Shown: piece by piece, positions 44,101 to 54,775 of the stretch | How the letters are laid out: every line of letters begins with the position of its first letter | Position numbering within the stretch: position 1 is the stretch's first letter | DNA from: Armigeres subalbatus | Lineage: Eukaryota > Arthropoda > Insecta > Diptera > Culicidae | NCBI RefSeq assembly: GCF_024139115.2 | Contig: NW_026942458.1 | Span: forward strand, 48,941-112,940 | Direction: 5' to 3' | Length of the DNA: 64,000 bases | Program-made: the position numbers and the translations under genes | Notes under the pieces: model-generated | Database searches by the model: none | What the model saw: the letters and a program-made list of their open reading frames with translations, nothing else | Told to the model about the DNA's origin: nothing

Positions 44101-46663
44101 GAAACTCCCGGAGGAATTCCTGGAGGAACTTTCGAAGAAATTTCTGGAGGGACTTCCGGAGCAACTTCCGGAGGAATTCCTGGAGGAACTTCTGAAGGAA
44201 TTCTTGGAGGGGCTCCAGAGGTAAAATTCTGAAGGCAATTCCGGATGGATTTCTGGAGGAGCTTAGGGAGGAATTTCTGGAGGAACTTCCGTAGGAATTT
44301 CTGGAGGAACTTCCGTAGGAATTTCTGGAGGAACTTCCGAAGGAATTCCTGGAGGAATAGCTGGTGGGATTCATGGATTAACTTCCGGAGGAATTCCTGG
44401 AGGAACTTCGGAAGGAATTCCTGGAGGAACTTCCGAAGGAATTCCTGGAGAAACTTCGTAGGAACTCTTGGAGGAATTTCCAGATGAGCTTCTGGAAAAA
44501 AAATATGAAGGAATGCCTGAAATATTGCTCTAATACATTCTTGGAAGAATTCGCAATGGAATGCATACAAGACTTCAAGGAGGAATACCTGAAAGAATTA
44601 TAAGAATTCTTTGAAGAATTTCCGTATGATTTTTTGAAGAACTACCTAAATAAATAATTAATGAGGGAATTTTAGAATAAATTGCAATTTGAATTATCGA
44701 AGGCTCATAATATTTCCGTTTAAAACAAATTATCCTGGGATTACTGAAAAAAGTCCTAAGGGAATTTAAATATAATGCAAATGTTGACAAATATCATAGG
44801 AAATAAAAAATTTCCGTAAAACGGCTTTCGATGCGCATTCACATTCTTTATTAAATGCACAAACAGCTTCGTTTTTACTCTGGTTTGTATTTCCCTTCGG
44901 CTTGTTTATTCCACCCATATGGTTTTGACAGTTGAAGTGCAGTTGTATTGGTGAACCTGGTGAGAAACCGTGAAACAACACAGTGCGAACCCGACAGCTT
45001 TGGGGTTGGAACTAGTGCGAACCTAGTTCCAACCTGAGCGAATAAAAAAACACTTTGACAGCACTTAGGTTGGAACAAAAGATATTTTAGTTACTAGATA
45101 AAGATTGTCGCTTCGGTTCCCTTTGTTCTGCTGTCCGAAACATGTGTGGTACATACCTGTCAAATCGTATGGATTTTCCTTCTTTGACATTTAGCTCCCC
45201 TATCCTCGCCAGCAAAAGATGTTCCGGACAGCGACGACAGCGACAATCTTTATCTACTAACTAAAATATCTTTTGTTGGAACTGGTTCCAACCTAGGTTG
45301 GAACTTTTTAAAAACGAATTCGACATTAGTTGATCGCACTCCGAAGTGGACTTTGTGACTTTGAACTGGTGGACTGGTGGACTTTGATTGAAGTTACCAC
45401 TGATGAGAAAAGAACGTGCAACCTAGCGTTGCTGGTTACACCGTTGAAGGGTATGTGTAATCTTATATCACCTTATATCGTACTTTGGAGAAATAGTTCG
45501 GAAGTTTTGAGTACATCTCCTTCTCAGAGTTTTTCAAATGGACTCCCTCTGAGGTAGTCTCAACCGGAAAAATTAGACGCGACGTGCGGTCTTCGAATAG
45601 AGTGGCGCTTAAGGGGGAATGAAGGTTGACAACACACCACTACATAAATCCGTATTTTTTGAATGAGTGTTTGTGATATTGCCCGGTGTTGCACTAACAC
45701 AATCACAATTTTCCGAAGGACGGAAAGAGACAGACGACATACCGCCGGTGGTAAATCATTCAGGAAGCTGTTTTCTGTGTTCTGTGCCCAACTTTCCTTG
45801 AGCCTTAAGCCGCACAATTTTTAAGAGCATCGGCCAGTTCTGACTACCCTGATAAAATGACTACTTTTGTCATCAAGGCTTTCGTAGATTAGCAAAAATA
45901 ATCTACAATATTCACTTTCAAAGCACCCACTGCCTCAATTCACCACGTGGCCCTCTTGCTTTTGATGGCGATTCCATCCACTTCAAAGTTGGATTTTATT
46001 AACCCAACGAAGTACAGCAGTTCCTTACATATTTTGCAAATAGTAAAAATTTCACTAAATTTCAACTATTCAGGGGCATATCGCCGAGTTTTTCTTGCTA
46101 TTTGAAGCATCTTCAATCCACTGAACTAAATCTTACTTTTGATAGAGATTCAAAATTATATTGGAATGTAAAATATTACATATTTTTTTCTTAGTGAGAG
46201 AAGGGCGCCCAAAACAGATTTCGCCAAGGGCGCCGGGAACCCACGCTACGGCTCTGCCTACATTTATTTATTTTTCTGTAAAAACGAATCTATTATAAAA
46301 AGGTTACCACAAGATCACAACAATGAATCGCCTGCTTTGAGCGTAATTACAGCGGCACACTAGGAGTTAACTTTCTGAAATCAGTATGGCGAAGGGCATC
46401 TAAGGTTCGGTGTGGAATAACACCGTCTCAAACGTTCGTACGCTTCCCCTTCCAATGACTCTCGATTGTTATGCGTATGCACTGATTTGTTTTGGAAAGT
46501 TACGTAATTTCGGGCTCAAGGACGAACCGATAAGATTCATGGGAAATTAGTTCAACGATAAGCAAAGAGTAGTTAACTTACATCCTTCGGTGCACTTTTT
46601 CACAAACGAATCCAGAAATTCTGGCATCTCCACTGGTTCGAAGCAGCATCTTATCATCGACAT
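32192..46663 (-). CDS. EFR3: EFR3 homologue (plasma-membrane anchor of PI4KIIIalpha), four coding exons
   Basis: Proposed exons on the minus strand: 46,663-46,582; 34,712-33,104; 33,041-32,671; 32,607-32,192 (TAG). Splice sites are canonical: GTAAGT after 46,582, GTA after 33,104, GTAAGT after 32,671; AG before 34,712, 33,041 and 32,607. Phases match at every junction and give 825 codons, close to known EFR3 proteins. A cysteine cluster (GCCGCC) near the N-terminus is the usual palmitoylation site. RPRYKRLVDNIFP, EKLTFYSLRSPEKLDRIGEY and FANIEEDTPSYHRRYDFF are family signatures. The rest is helical ARM/HEAT-like. EFR3 recruits PI4KIIIalpha with TTC7 and FAM126; the Drosophila orthologue is stambha A/rolling blackout. 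Intron 1 is 11.9 kb and full of transposons. All coding parts are intact. Confidence 0.93.
35252..35559. mobile_element. MITE with about 45-bp terminal inverted repeats
   Basis: The left end TCTCGCTTAACTTTTGAAAA and its continuation to about 35,297 recur inverted at 35,513-35,559 with two or three mismatches. The interior of about 210 bp has no coding potential. The target duplication is not clear. Confidence 0.7.
36220..36462. mobile_element. 243-bp MITE with TA target duplication
   Basis: Imperfect terminal inverted repeats, CACTGACAAAAATTC at the left and the complement of CACTAATAAAAATCC at the right, are flanked by TA on each side (36,218-36,219 and 36,463-36,464). The interior repeats ATGTGTG words. 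TA duplication suggests mobilisation by a Tc1/mariner-type transposase. A related left end (TACACTGCCAAAAAT) is at 35,909. Confidence 0.65.
36502..36678. mobile_element. 177-bp hAT-type MITE with perfect 43-bp inverted repeats
   Basis: The arms 36,502-36,544 (starting CAAGGATGTTATCGATCATT) and 36,636-36,678 are exact inverted copies. Both flanks carry the 8-bp direct repeat ATTGGAAA (36,494-36,501 and 36,679-36,686). An 8-bp duplication with a CAAGG terminus is typical of the hAT superfamily. The exact arms suggest recent movement. Confidence 0.9.
36840..37200. repeat. Probable interspersed-repeat fragment
   Basis: A GC-richer block with GAGGGGATGAATGGCCTGG and ACTCTGAAGTAGTGCGTAAC in otherwise AT-rich intron. 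It looks like part of an untranslated region of a non-LTR element, but I cannot identify the family. No coding domain is visible. Confidence 0.3.
38121..39133. repeat. 23-bp minisatellite, about 44 copies, in EFR3 intron 1
   Basis: The unit joins GGAGGCTTCC with (A/G)AGCCTCTTGGAA. Neighbouring GAGGCTT and AAGCCTC, and CTTCCAAG and CTTGGAAG, are inverted pairs. Copies with CCAAGCC are grouped at about 38,200-38,470 and copies with CCGAGCC on both sides, a sign of local homogenisation. Since 23 is not divisible by three, every frame of a strand cycles through the same 23-residue peptide (minus strand EASFQEARKPPSKRLGSL...), so a 404-codon open frame arises without being a gene. Confidence 0.95.
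39130..39360. repeat. Repeat block, copy 1
   Basis: The words CATATTATTCCGTACGTCA, CATTTCCATCTATTTT and GACGCGTTCAG occur here and again in the same order at 40,270-40,750. The two copies are about 80 percent alike by eye. It directly follows the 23-bp minisatellite. Confidence 0.6.
39535..39765 (+). repeat. Widespread arthropod-type interspersed repeat
   Basis: The string TACCCGACGTACTTCGTTTC at the start and CGATCGGTTCAGTAGTTTCC near the end, with a run of CAGACAGACAG and ATATAGA afterwards, is a sequence type I recognise from many insect genomes. The family name is uncertain. It is non-coding. Confidence 0.4.
40270..40750. repeat. Repeat block, copy 2, interrupted
   Basis: This is the second copy of the block at 39,130-39,360. 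Between about 40,460 and 40,700 it carries extra sequence absent from copy 1, with an inverted pair GACATTTGAGCGGGTCG / CGACCCGCTCAAACGTC. That extra block looks like a small insertion. Confidence 0.5.
42890..44620. repeat. Inverted minisatellite array inside the hAT element
   Basis: The unit is of the same type as the 17.8-24.5 kb arrays. From 42,890 to about 43,870 it runs GGAAGTTCCTCC with AGGAATTCCTC; from about 43,870 to 44,620 it runs in the opposite sense (GGAGGAATTCCTGGAGGAAC). Units are cleaner near the centre and decay into AT-rich copies outward. The whole can fold on itself. Long open frames in all six phases are repeat artefacts. Confidence 0.93.
45076..45275. mobile_element. 200-bp MITE nested in the hAT element
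   Basis: Terminal inverted repeats begin CAAAAGATATTTTAGTTA and extend about 40 bp with one or two mismatches, then less perfectly inward. The flanks are TTGGAA on both sides (45,070-45,075 and 45,276-45,281). The insertion site itself lies within palindromic GGTTGGAAC sequence. Confidence 0.7.
46582..46663 (-). CDS. EFR3: Candidate first coding exon of EFR3
   Basis: The minus strand reads ATG at 46,663-46,661, 27 codons (MSMIRCCFEPVEMPEFLD...) and then one base before a perfect GTAAGT donor. The single leftover T joins with the GT that opens the 34,712 exon to make a cysteine codon, adding to the cysteine cluster. The exon is too short for an ORF scan. Upstream on the minus strand is a purine-rich leader. 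The alternative would be another first exon outside the window. Confidence 0.7.
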
Positions 46664-48713
46664 TTTTTTTCTGTTTTGAGATCGTTGCACTTTATGAGCC
46701 TTTTAGATTGATTCAGAATTACTTATTCTGGATGAATTTTGTTTTTAAAAGCGTTGTATTTATTTAATTTACATATTTAGACTATTGATTAGATCACTTG
46801 TATTAAGCATATCGATGGAAAAAAGAATGCAAATTTAATTAGGATTGGTCTATTTATAAACTTTAGGTAGACTTCAATATTAGAAAACAGAATTCGATTC
46901 TGAATTTGTTAGAAGCCCAACGATTTTAGAATAACACATCTAACACTATTAAATTATCTTACAAACTATGAACATATTTCACTATTTTAACTTGAATTTC
47001 ATTATTTGGGAAAACACTCAGATTCCAACTTTTCCTTCCATGTCACACTTGTTTCACCAAAAAGTTCTGCTTAGAAGTGGCAAATTTCCACCCACTTCCG
47101 ATTCCACGTCATGCGCAGTTCGGCATGGTTCGTTTCCAGCCCGGTCGGTTATCATTCACTGACTGAACGTAGACAACAAACACAAACAGACGACACGATT
47201 TCACATCACAGAAGTATAGATAGATAGGTGCTACCTTGCAATCTCTGGGGATTTACCATCTAGTAATGGGATTTCGTACTGATGATGACGAAGAAAATCA
47301 AAACAAACAATGCGTAAAGAGTGCGCACAGCGACCCCCAAATTAGTGGAGCTGTTTGTCGCGTGTTATCAGCTTATTCACCACAAACATACGCTCGCGTT
47401 GATACGCGAGAGATCGTGAGCGACAGACGATATTCACCACACCACCCTCCACGATGGTCGGCACAGTGCCTCAGAAACGGGCGCTAATGGAGCATGGCAT
47501 TGAAAGCGGTAAGCCAACTGCAACGCCAGAGGATTCCTCTGCTCGCTGCAAAACAATGCGAATGGCCTTCCTTTTTGATTTGAAGAGGCTCTCGATGTTT
47601 GAGTTTATGAATGAATACACGCTGATTGGATTGGTACGTGGAACCTTTGCTTACAGCTGATCTACCTTGGTGGCAAAGGTTCCTATTTTTTGTTTCTCGT
47701 TTTCTGTTATACCTACTGTCTTTAGATTTGATTGCCCTCAACTACGTGCTACTTACATACATATAGCATGTGGTGGGTACAAGTGAATTTGGAATGGATT
47801 TGGCGTTAGCTTGGAGTTAGATATGTATAGGTACTGTACATGAATGAGCAATGACATCTAATTATATTTTTAAAGTACAACGTGAAATTAGTTCAATATT
47901 TTCAATCTATGCTGATCCATTGTAGGTATTCACTTCATAAATATCATTGATAGTGCTTTCTTGTGATAAACGAGCTCACTACTTAATTGCCATGTCTAGC
48001 TGCCTTTGCATACAGATTAACTTGTCCTGTTGGCGAATTGCAGTTTTTTTCGCACATATGGCGTTATATGCGTCCGTATTGAGTCTTTGAGACCGCTTCA
48101 AGGTTGATCGGCTGTCGGTTTGTAAGTCGTGTGCAGGAAAGCTCCTTGGTTGCTGGTATAGCATATGGTACTAAGTTCATGCAGCACCATTGCATTGACC
48201 AGCATGCAGCATTGAGCGTTTCAAAGAAACTACCGATCGATTATCAATGTGTTAAACTGTTAATTGGTTAACCTTTTGTCTGTGCTCTGGGGTCAATGGG
48301 GCACTTGGAAATGTTACCATTTCCATCATTTTAAAACCAATTCCTACTAATGTTTGGTAGTTTGGTTGAACTTGCTGAGATTTGCCTTCTAGGTACAGAC
48401 TCGCTTGAAAAATGTTGAAAAAAGTGCTGTAGTGTAATTTATCCAAAAATTAAGTTGTTTGGGCTCTGGGGTCATATTGACCCCAAATTGAAATTGTTAT
48501 AACTTCGCAAAAAATTGAGATTTGTATAGATGAACTGTCTTGGAACGGTGGAAGTAATTAGGAATTTTACAAATGGGCTTGCATTATTCCTTTTTTTATC
48601 CCTTTCTTTATTTGGTAGGCACTCTGTGTTACTTAACCGCTACTGTGCCGAGATCTACTGTGGTATTTTGCTGGCAGATTCCTCACAGAATCTATTTTTA
48701 GATTTTTCATTAT
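46664..48713. other. Upstream region of EFR3, no other gene seen
   Basis: Mostly AT-rich, with a GC-richer section at 47,050-47,560. Small open frames there show no domain. A short hairpin, GGAACCTTTGC...GCAAAGGTTCC, lies at about 47,640-47,690. Confidence 0.45.
47140..47180 (-). promoter_or_regulatory. Possible EFR3 core promoter (initiator)
   Basis: The minus strand has TTCAGTCAGTG near 47,160, which contains two overlapping TCAGT initiator elements of the arthropod type. It lies about 500 bp upstream of the proposed first coding exon, in a GC-richer patch. No TATA box is evident. This is only a positional guess. Confidence 0.25.
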
Positions 48714-49021
48714 TCATTGTTGTTTGACGTTGCTGGTCCGTCTCACCGTTTGTCCATTGTGTCCATTTGTCTGTGTCATGTATCCAATGATCGTTGCATT
48801 GTTCGGTTGCCATTTATCCGGGTATGTTGGAGGAACGCCTCCGAGAAGAACAATTTGTCCGTCGTCATCAGGCAGTTGTAACGGTAAGGGCGCTCCCCAA
48901 TACGCCACGGTATAGGCTGCGCATCCGGCGACTGACGAGGGTTTGGTGGAGGGGCTGGGAATCGAACCCATGACCTTTCGCTTATAAGGCCAACGTGTAG
49001 CCAACTACGCTACGGGACCCC
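48714..49021 (-). mobile_element. tRNA-derived SINE (Ile/Met-like head)
   Basis: Minus strand from 49,021: GTCCCGTAGCGTAGTTGGC (A-box region), a CTTATAA anticodon loop, and GGGTTCGATTCCCAGC (B box). A body of about 230 bp follows, with GGAGCGCCCTTACCG and CATACCCGGATAAATGG. It ends near CAACAA repeats at 48,714. CATTATTC at 48,708-48,715 and 49,026-49,033 may be the target duplication. The body is open in one frame for about 95 codons by chance. Confidence 0.75.
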
Positions 49022-49228
49022 CTAGCATTATTCCTATATGTGTTAAATATTGCTCTAGCTTTAGGATCTGTTGTAATATTACGTAACGCAGTAAGCGGTG
49101 GGGGCTTATTTAACTTTTGTTACGATTTGTTACGCAAAATATAGGGGGTGGGGGTCCTTCGAGATATTGTTACGCGTAACAAATCAATTGCTTAGAGAAA
49201 AAATATTCAAAAAAATAAAAACAAAAAA

Positions 49229-51294
49229 TCATTTCATTTCATTCATTTATTTAGTCTACATCTAAACAGATAACACTGAATCAACAATTTGACGCCACAA
49301 TACACGGTCCGGCTTTAGCTACCTTTTGGATACTGGGTTCACCGTAGAGTTGGGCGAGCTCGTGGTTCATTCTTCGCCGCCACAAACCGTCTTCTTGCAT
49401 ACCGCCAAAGATGGTCCTAAGCACCCGTCTCTCGAATACTCCAAGTACTTGCAAGTCCTCCTCGTGCATTGTCCATGTTTTATGTCCGTAGAGGACAACC
49501 ACATGACATGACACATTTGGACCGCAGTTTCTTCTGGAGCCCGTAGTAGGCCCGACTTCCACAGATGATGCGCCTTCGTATTTCACGACTAACATTGTTA
49601 TCAGCCGTTAGCAAGGATCCAAGATAGACGAATTCCTCGACCACCTCGAAGGTATCCCCGTCTATCGTAATACTGCTTTCCAGGCGGGCCCTGTCGCGCT
49701 CGGTTCCGCCCACAAGCATGTACTTTGTCTTTGACGCATTCCCCACCAGTCCAACTTTTGTTGTTTCACGTTTCAGGCGGGTGTACAGTTCTGCCACCTT
49801 TGCAAATGTTCGGCCGACAATGTTCATGTCATCCGCGAAACAAATAAATTGACTGGATCTGTTGAAAATCGTACCCCGGTTACACCCGGCTCTCCGCATG
49901 ACACCTTCTAGCGCAATGTTGAACAACAGGCACGAAAGTCCATCACCTTGTCTTAGTCCAAGGCGCGATTCGAACGAACTGGAGTGTTCGCCAGAAATCT
50001 TCACACAGTTTTGCACACCATCCACCGTTGCTTTGATCAGTCTGGTATGCTTCCCAGGGAATAATTTTCCATAGCTCTACGCGGTCTATACTGTCGTATG
50101 CCGCCTTGAAATCAACGAACAGATGATGCGTTGGGAGCTGGTATTCACGGCATTTTTGAAGGATTTGCCGTACAGTAAAGATCTGGCCCGTTATCGAGCG
50201 GCCGTCAACGAAGCCGGCTTGATAACTTCCCACGAACTCATTCACTAATGGTGACAGACGATGGAAGATGATCTGGGATATCACTTTGTAGGCAATAAGG
50301 ATGGTGACCGCTCGAAAGTTCTCACACTCCACCTTGTCGCCTTTCTTGTAGATGGGGCATATAACCCCTTCCTTCCCCTCCTCCGGTAGCTGTTCAGTTT
50401 CCCAGATTCTGACTATCAATTTGTGCAGACAAGTGGCTAGCTTTTCCGGGTCCATATTGATAAGCTCAGCTCCGATACCATCCTTTCCAGCTGATTTATT
50501 GGTCTTTAGCTGTTGGATGGGATCCTTAACTTCCCTCGAGGTGGGGACAGGATGGCATCCATCGTCCGCTGAACTGACGTAGTCATCTCCTCCGCTGCCC
50601 TGATGTTCACTGCCTGAACTCTCAGCGCCATTCAAATGTTCTTCGTAGTGCTGCTTCCACCTTTCGATCACCACACGTTCGTCCGTCAAGATGCTCCCAT
50701 CCTTATCCCTGCACATTTTGGCTCGCGGCACGAAGCCTTTGCGGGATGCGTTGAGCTTCTGGTAGAACTTGCGTATTTCTTGAGAACGGCACAGCTGTTT
50801 TTATCTCCTCGCACTCCGCTTCTTCCAGGCGGCGTTTCTTCTCCTGAAAAAGGCGGGTCTGCTGATTCCGCTTCCGTCTATAACGTTCCACGTTCTGCCG
50901 GGTACCCTGCTGCAGCGCGACCGCCCGCGCTGCGTCCTTCTCCTCCAGAAACTGTCTGCACTCTTCGTCTAACCAATCGTTCCGTCGACTTCGACCCATA
51001 TACCCGACGTTGTTCTCCGCTGCGTCGTTAATGGCTGCTTTGACTGTACTCCAGCAGTCCTCAAGAGGGGCCCCATCGAGCTCACCCTCTTCCGGCAACG
51101 CTGCCTCGAGATGCTGCGCGTATGTAGTGGCGACATCAGGTTGCTTCAGTCGCTCTAGGTCGTACCGAGGCGGTCGTCGGTACCGAGCATTGTTGATGAC
51201 GGATAGTTTTGGGCGCAGTTTCACCATCACCAGATAGTGGTCAGAGTCGATGTAAGCGCCACGATATTTCCTAACGTCGATAATGTCGGAGAAG
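49229..51294 (-). pseudogene. RTE-clade (JAM1-like) non-LTR element, 5'-truncated
   Basis: Minus strand in order: endonuclease end (DSDHYLVMVKLRPKLS), linker (51,230-50,703), RT (50,731-49,480), C-terminus (49,595-49,281). RT motifs include KSAGKDGIGAELI, NFRAVTILIAYKVISQI, LFVDFKAAYDSIDR, LRQGDGLSCLLFNIALE and the catalytic FADDMNIVG near 49,840. The tail WRRRMNHELAQLYGEP is characteristic of mosquito RTE elements. The 3' end finishes in AATGA-type repeats at about 49,229. At least three frame changes make it dead. Confidence 0.85.
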
Positions 51295-52239
51295 TGCCGT
51301 ACGGTAAAATGGTGTACTTTTAGTATTTTTCGGGTTAAACAACCTATTTTTTAATTATTTGGTAGGCTCAGTCATTATCATACTTTACGAAGCCGATTTC
51401 AGTATTATATGCAAAAATCCAACAAACAACGTTCAATTTACATTGTTATTGTGAAAGTAGTAAACGAAAATAAACCTGATTAATCCACCTAGCAGTGTTA
51501 ATGCCTTTCTAGTGCGTATGAAAAAATAGTATTTTTGCCATAACTTTTAGACCCATTGTGCGATCTGGCCAATTCTTATTAGAAAACAAAAGGATATGAT
51601 TCCACGTGGAACGCAACTTGTTCCGAACAAATCGGTTAAGTCTAGATCAACATTTGAAAAGGGCGTAACAGCCAAAATTTATTCCTTCTGTGCCAAAAAA
51701 AATAAATGAGTTTTTTTGCGCACATACATACGCACACATACACACGCACAGACATATAACAGTTCGTTTTTGAAACAAACGTAAAGCCTTTACGTATACT
51801 TAGTATATGAGAAAGGCAAAAAGGTTTAATATATCAATTTCAAGTTAAATATAATACTATTATGCCGTTACACATATTTAATTTACTTTTTGTTCTACTG
51901 GTCTCCGAAAGGTCAATGGGGGGGGGGGGGGTAATAAAAAATAAATATTAAACTGAAAAAAATCAAAAAAACTCCTCGGATTTGTTAAAGAATGTTTAGA
52001 AAATCCTCAAAGTTATCCGAATTTTATTTTGTTGCCCCTTCAAAATATTATTTTTTGGCAAAAAAATCTGAGGTGGGGGGGGCTTGGGGCAAAATAGATT
52101 TTAAATATTTGTTTCGGCCAACCACGATATTCTCAGTGATGTCAGATGCTTTTCAATCTCATAAAGTTGACCATAATAAAGAAAACATAATACTCGTGTT
52201 CATCAATTAGGTAATTTTTTACCATCGATTATTTATTTC
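51295..52239. other. AT-rich interval
   Basis: No gene. A run of 12 G lies at about 51,919 and CACACATACAC simple repeats at 51,720-51,750. Confidence 0.5.
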
Positions 52240-53030
52240 CAAGCTCAGTCGCAGACTGTGGTTACTGAAATCCCATTTAGGCAGCAGCCAGAAATATGAA
52301 TACACTTGAAGGATATTCAGAAAGAAATTGTAGTACACGATTAAATTGAGCAGAAAATATGATATCTGTTGAACAAACATAATTTTGTTATTTGTTTACA
52401 ATTAGCTTTTTCGTGGACGGTTGCAGCTGAAATAGCATTTAGATGAAAACTAGGAGTGTAAATATTAACTCAGAGGATGTTTCTGGAGGGGATTTGAAAA
52501 CATACTTTCTTAGTGGATGAAGAAGATAACAAAATTGAGTAGAAAATTGGGTTTTCGTCAAAGAAACATAGTAAAGCTATTTGTTTACCATTTGCTTGGT
52601 CGCAAACGGTCGCAGCTGAAATAGCCTTTAGATGATAGATTAGAGTGTAAATATTTACTCACAGGATGTTTCTGGAGGGGATTTGAAGGGGAACCATACT
52701 TTCTTGGAGGATGAAGATAACAAAATTTAGAAGAAAATTTTTTTCCATCGAAAAAACTTAGAAAAGTTATTTGTTTCCAATTTGCTTGGTCGCAAACGGT
52801 CGCAGTTGAAATAGCCTTCAGACAGATTAGAGTGTAAATATTTACTCACAGGATGTTTCTGGAGGGGATTTGAAGGGGAACCATACTTTCTTGGAGGATG
52901 AAGATAACAAAATTTAGAAGAAAATTGTTTTTCCGTCAAAGAAACATAGAAAAGTTATTTGTTTACCATTTGCTTGATCGCAGATGGTCGCAGCTGAAAT
53001 AGCCTTTAGATGATAGAGAATAGTAGGTAT
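52240..53030. repeat. 189-bp tandem repeat, about four copies
   Basis: The landmark CAGCTGAAATAGC (or CAGTTGAAATAGC) lies at 52,424, 52,613, 52,803 and 52,991, giving periods of 188-190 bp. Each unit includes GGATGTTTCTGGAGGGGATT and GATAACAAAATT. The two inner units are nearly identical; the first is strongly diverged. Confidence 0.9.
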
Positions 53031-54422
53031 AAATCTGACTATCTGCCTGTGCATACAATTAGAGGGCGACTGGACGAATCAACGATGTGTACAGAGCTAG
53101 TCTTGTCCGTGTCTGTAGACTGCGAGACTTTAGCTGGCTAAGCAAACCGTTAGAAGTCCCACTTTTCATCTAGCGGCTAACGTCATTATCACATGTAACG
53201 AGTGTTCCGAGATATATGTGTGTTGCAGTGAAATGGCACTGGGTTTGAAGTATGGAAAGGAAATATCTAATTGATTTGAAAGTATCGAAGTAGGCTTTAT
53301 ATGAACGACAACGGAGAGCCACCAAAATATCAATCAAAGCAATCGTGGCAATTTGCCGTCAGTCAAATACATGTGGTGAACCATTGCAGACAGGAGTGAT
53401 AGTTTTCCGGCAGACTCCCGTTTGCCTATGCCCACAATAAGCTCCACAATATGGATTCGTCGACAACCTCAAATCGCATTCCATCTAGGGTAAAAGACCC
53501 AATGGTGGAGGAACTAAGCACGTTCCACCACTATTTGTTGCTTTACATCAAGTCTATACTTCATTTCACTTACCTCAAGAGTGTAATAGATAGATCATTG
53601 AACATATTCCATCTGATAGTGTTGTAATTACAGCAGCATCCATTATTGCCACCTAAAATAGTGCCTAAATAGTTGCGGTATTTTTTAATTCATGTTCCTA
53701 TAGTTGTGAATCCCATTGTTTTCAAACGGGACTCGCAACTATGGGGACCCTACCGCAACTATTGGTGCAAAGCCAAGAAAAAGATAAGGTATTTTAGTGA
53801 TACTTTATCGGTTTTAAGGGAAATCCAAACCTGTTATCTTTTATTTCGTCTACTGACATGTCAACAAATTGATGGACTACATGGGTTGCTGCGTTTAATA
53901 CGTAGATTTTGTAAAAATAACACTACCGCAACTATAGGAACACCCACGACTATCGGATCTTTTACCCTACTAAAGAATTTCTTGTGCATTTTCCAAATAT
54001 TTTTCCGTAGATTTAAGAAGAGTTTGGCAACTCAACACAGAATACTTTCCTGGGGAAATCCAAGACAGTTTGATACCGAAATTCAGACTTTTACTTCAGT
54101 GAAATTCTTGAAATTTTTCTTGAGAAATTTTCCTATTATTGATTGCATTATGAAACAAAAAAATAGAAAATCTTTGTAGACAAACGTAGACTTTTATGAC
54201 CCCCCTCCCCCCTTGAGAGACTACGTGATTTATGGACAGCCCCTTACTCACTTTTCATTACTCACTATTTACTAGTCGCAATCTAAGGATGTTTTCAACT
54301 ATTCGGCAAAATGACCCGTTCGACCAAATAGTCCGACGCCATATATATTGAGTTGTCAGTGGGTCCAAGGCGCGCTGAATCCCTAGATGATAGTCACCAA
54401 TCCTTGTCATTATTGCATTGCA
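53031..54422. other. AT-rich interval, no gene recognised
   Basis: An open frame at 53,673-54,179 (168 codons) has no domain and a low-complexity composition. Short words such as CCGCAACTATAGG recur near 53,740, 53,750 and 53,925. Nothing supportable. Confidence 0.4.
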
Positions 54423-54775
54423 GATAACCGTACGGCTCTTTAATATGCGTGCTTTTTCCTACTGAGAACTATAAACAAACATAGTATAGAGCAATTTCAT
54501 TACCAACAATAGAAGTTCTATTGCTAATAATAGAAAATGTGGCTACGTTACTTCTATAATGAATAGCAATCATCAAGCAAGAGCATACAAATGTATACCA
54601 GTTGAGATTTGTTTTAGGGTAAATATTCATTATGTTTGTCTTTCATTTTGACGGGTAGTATTTTCGTATTTTCTCCTTATTTAAAATTATAAAATATAAG
54701 AGTTGTATTTTTTTTTAGGTAAATCTTAAATCGATTGACTGTAAGAAGCAACCTTATGATCTATCATTGTTTCAT
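54423..54775 (+). repeat. Direct repeat, left copy, bracketing an RTE element
   Basis: AGATAACCGTACGGCTCTTT at the start and TATGATCTATCATTGTTTCAT at the end recur at 57,309-57,739 in the same orientation. This copy lacks two segments present in the right copy. Confidence 0.85.

Larger units (their letters stand above)
41345..46256. mobile_element. 4.9-kb hAT-type element with 8-bp duplication
   Basis: The left end is CAGCGCCGTAGCGTG and the right end is the complement of CAGAGCCGTAGCGTG, with GGCGCC-rich subterminal repeats at both ends. The flanks are an exact 8-bp direct repeat, CCTACATT (41,337-41,344 and 46,257-46,264). These are hAT hallmarks. I find no transposase ORF (no RW or BED-finger motifs), so it is non-autonomous. 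Inside lie a tag shared with the 10.8-kb insertion (41,490-41,575), an inverted minisatellite (42,890-44,620) and a nested MITE (45,076-45,275). It ends about 325 bp from the EFR3 first exon. Confidence 0.9.
34713..46581 (-). other. EFR3 intron 1, 11.9 kb, repeat-rich
   Basis: The intron runs from the GTAAGT donor at 46,581 to the CTCCAG acceptor at 34,713. Apart from the repeats listed separately it is AT-rich non-coding DNA, with no additional exon recognised. The introns between exons 2-3 and 3-4 are only about 60 bp each. Confidence 0.65.

Noticed and set aside
48714..49004. 96-codon ORF on the minus strand
   Set aside because: It is the translated body of a SINE.
48955..49021. Functional tRNA gene
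   Set aside because: The A and B boxes are good, but acceptor and D arms do not pair and a SINE body follows directly.
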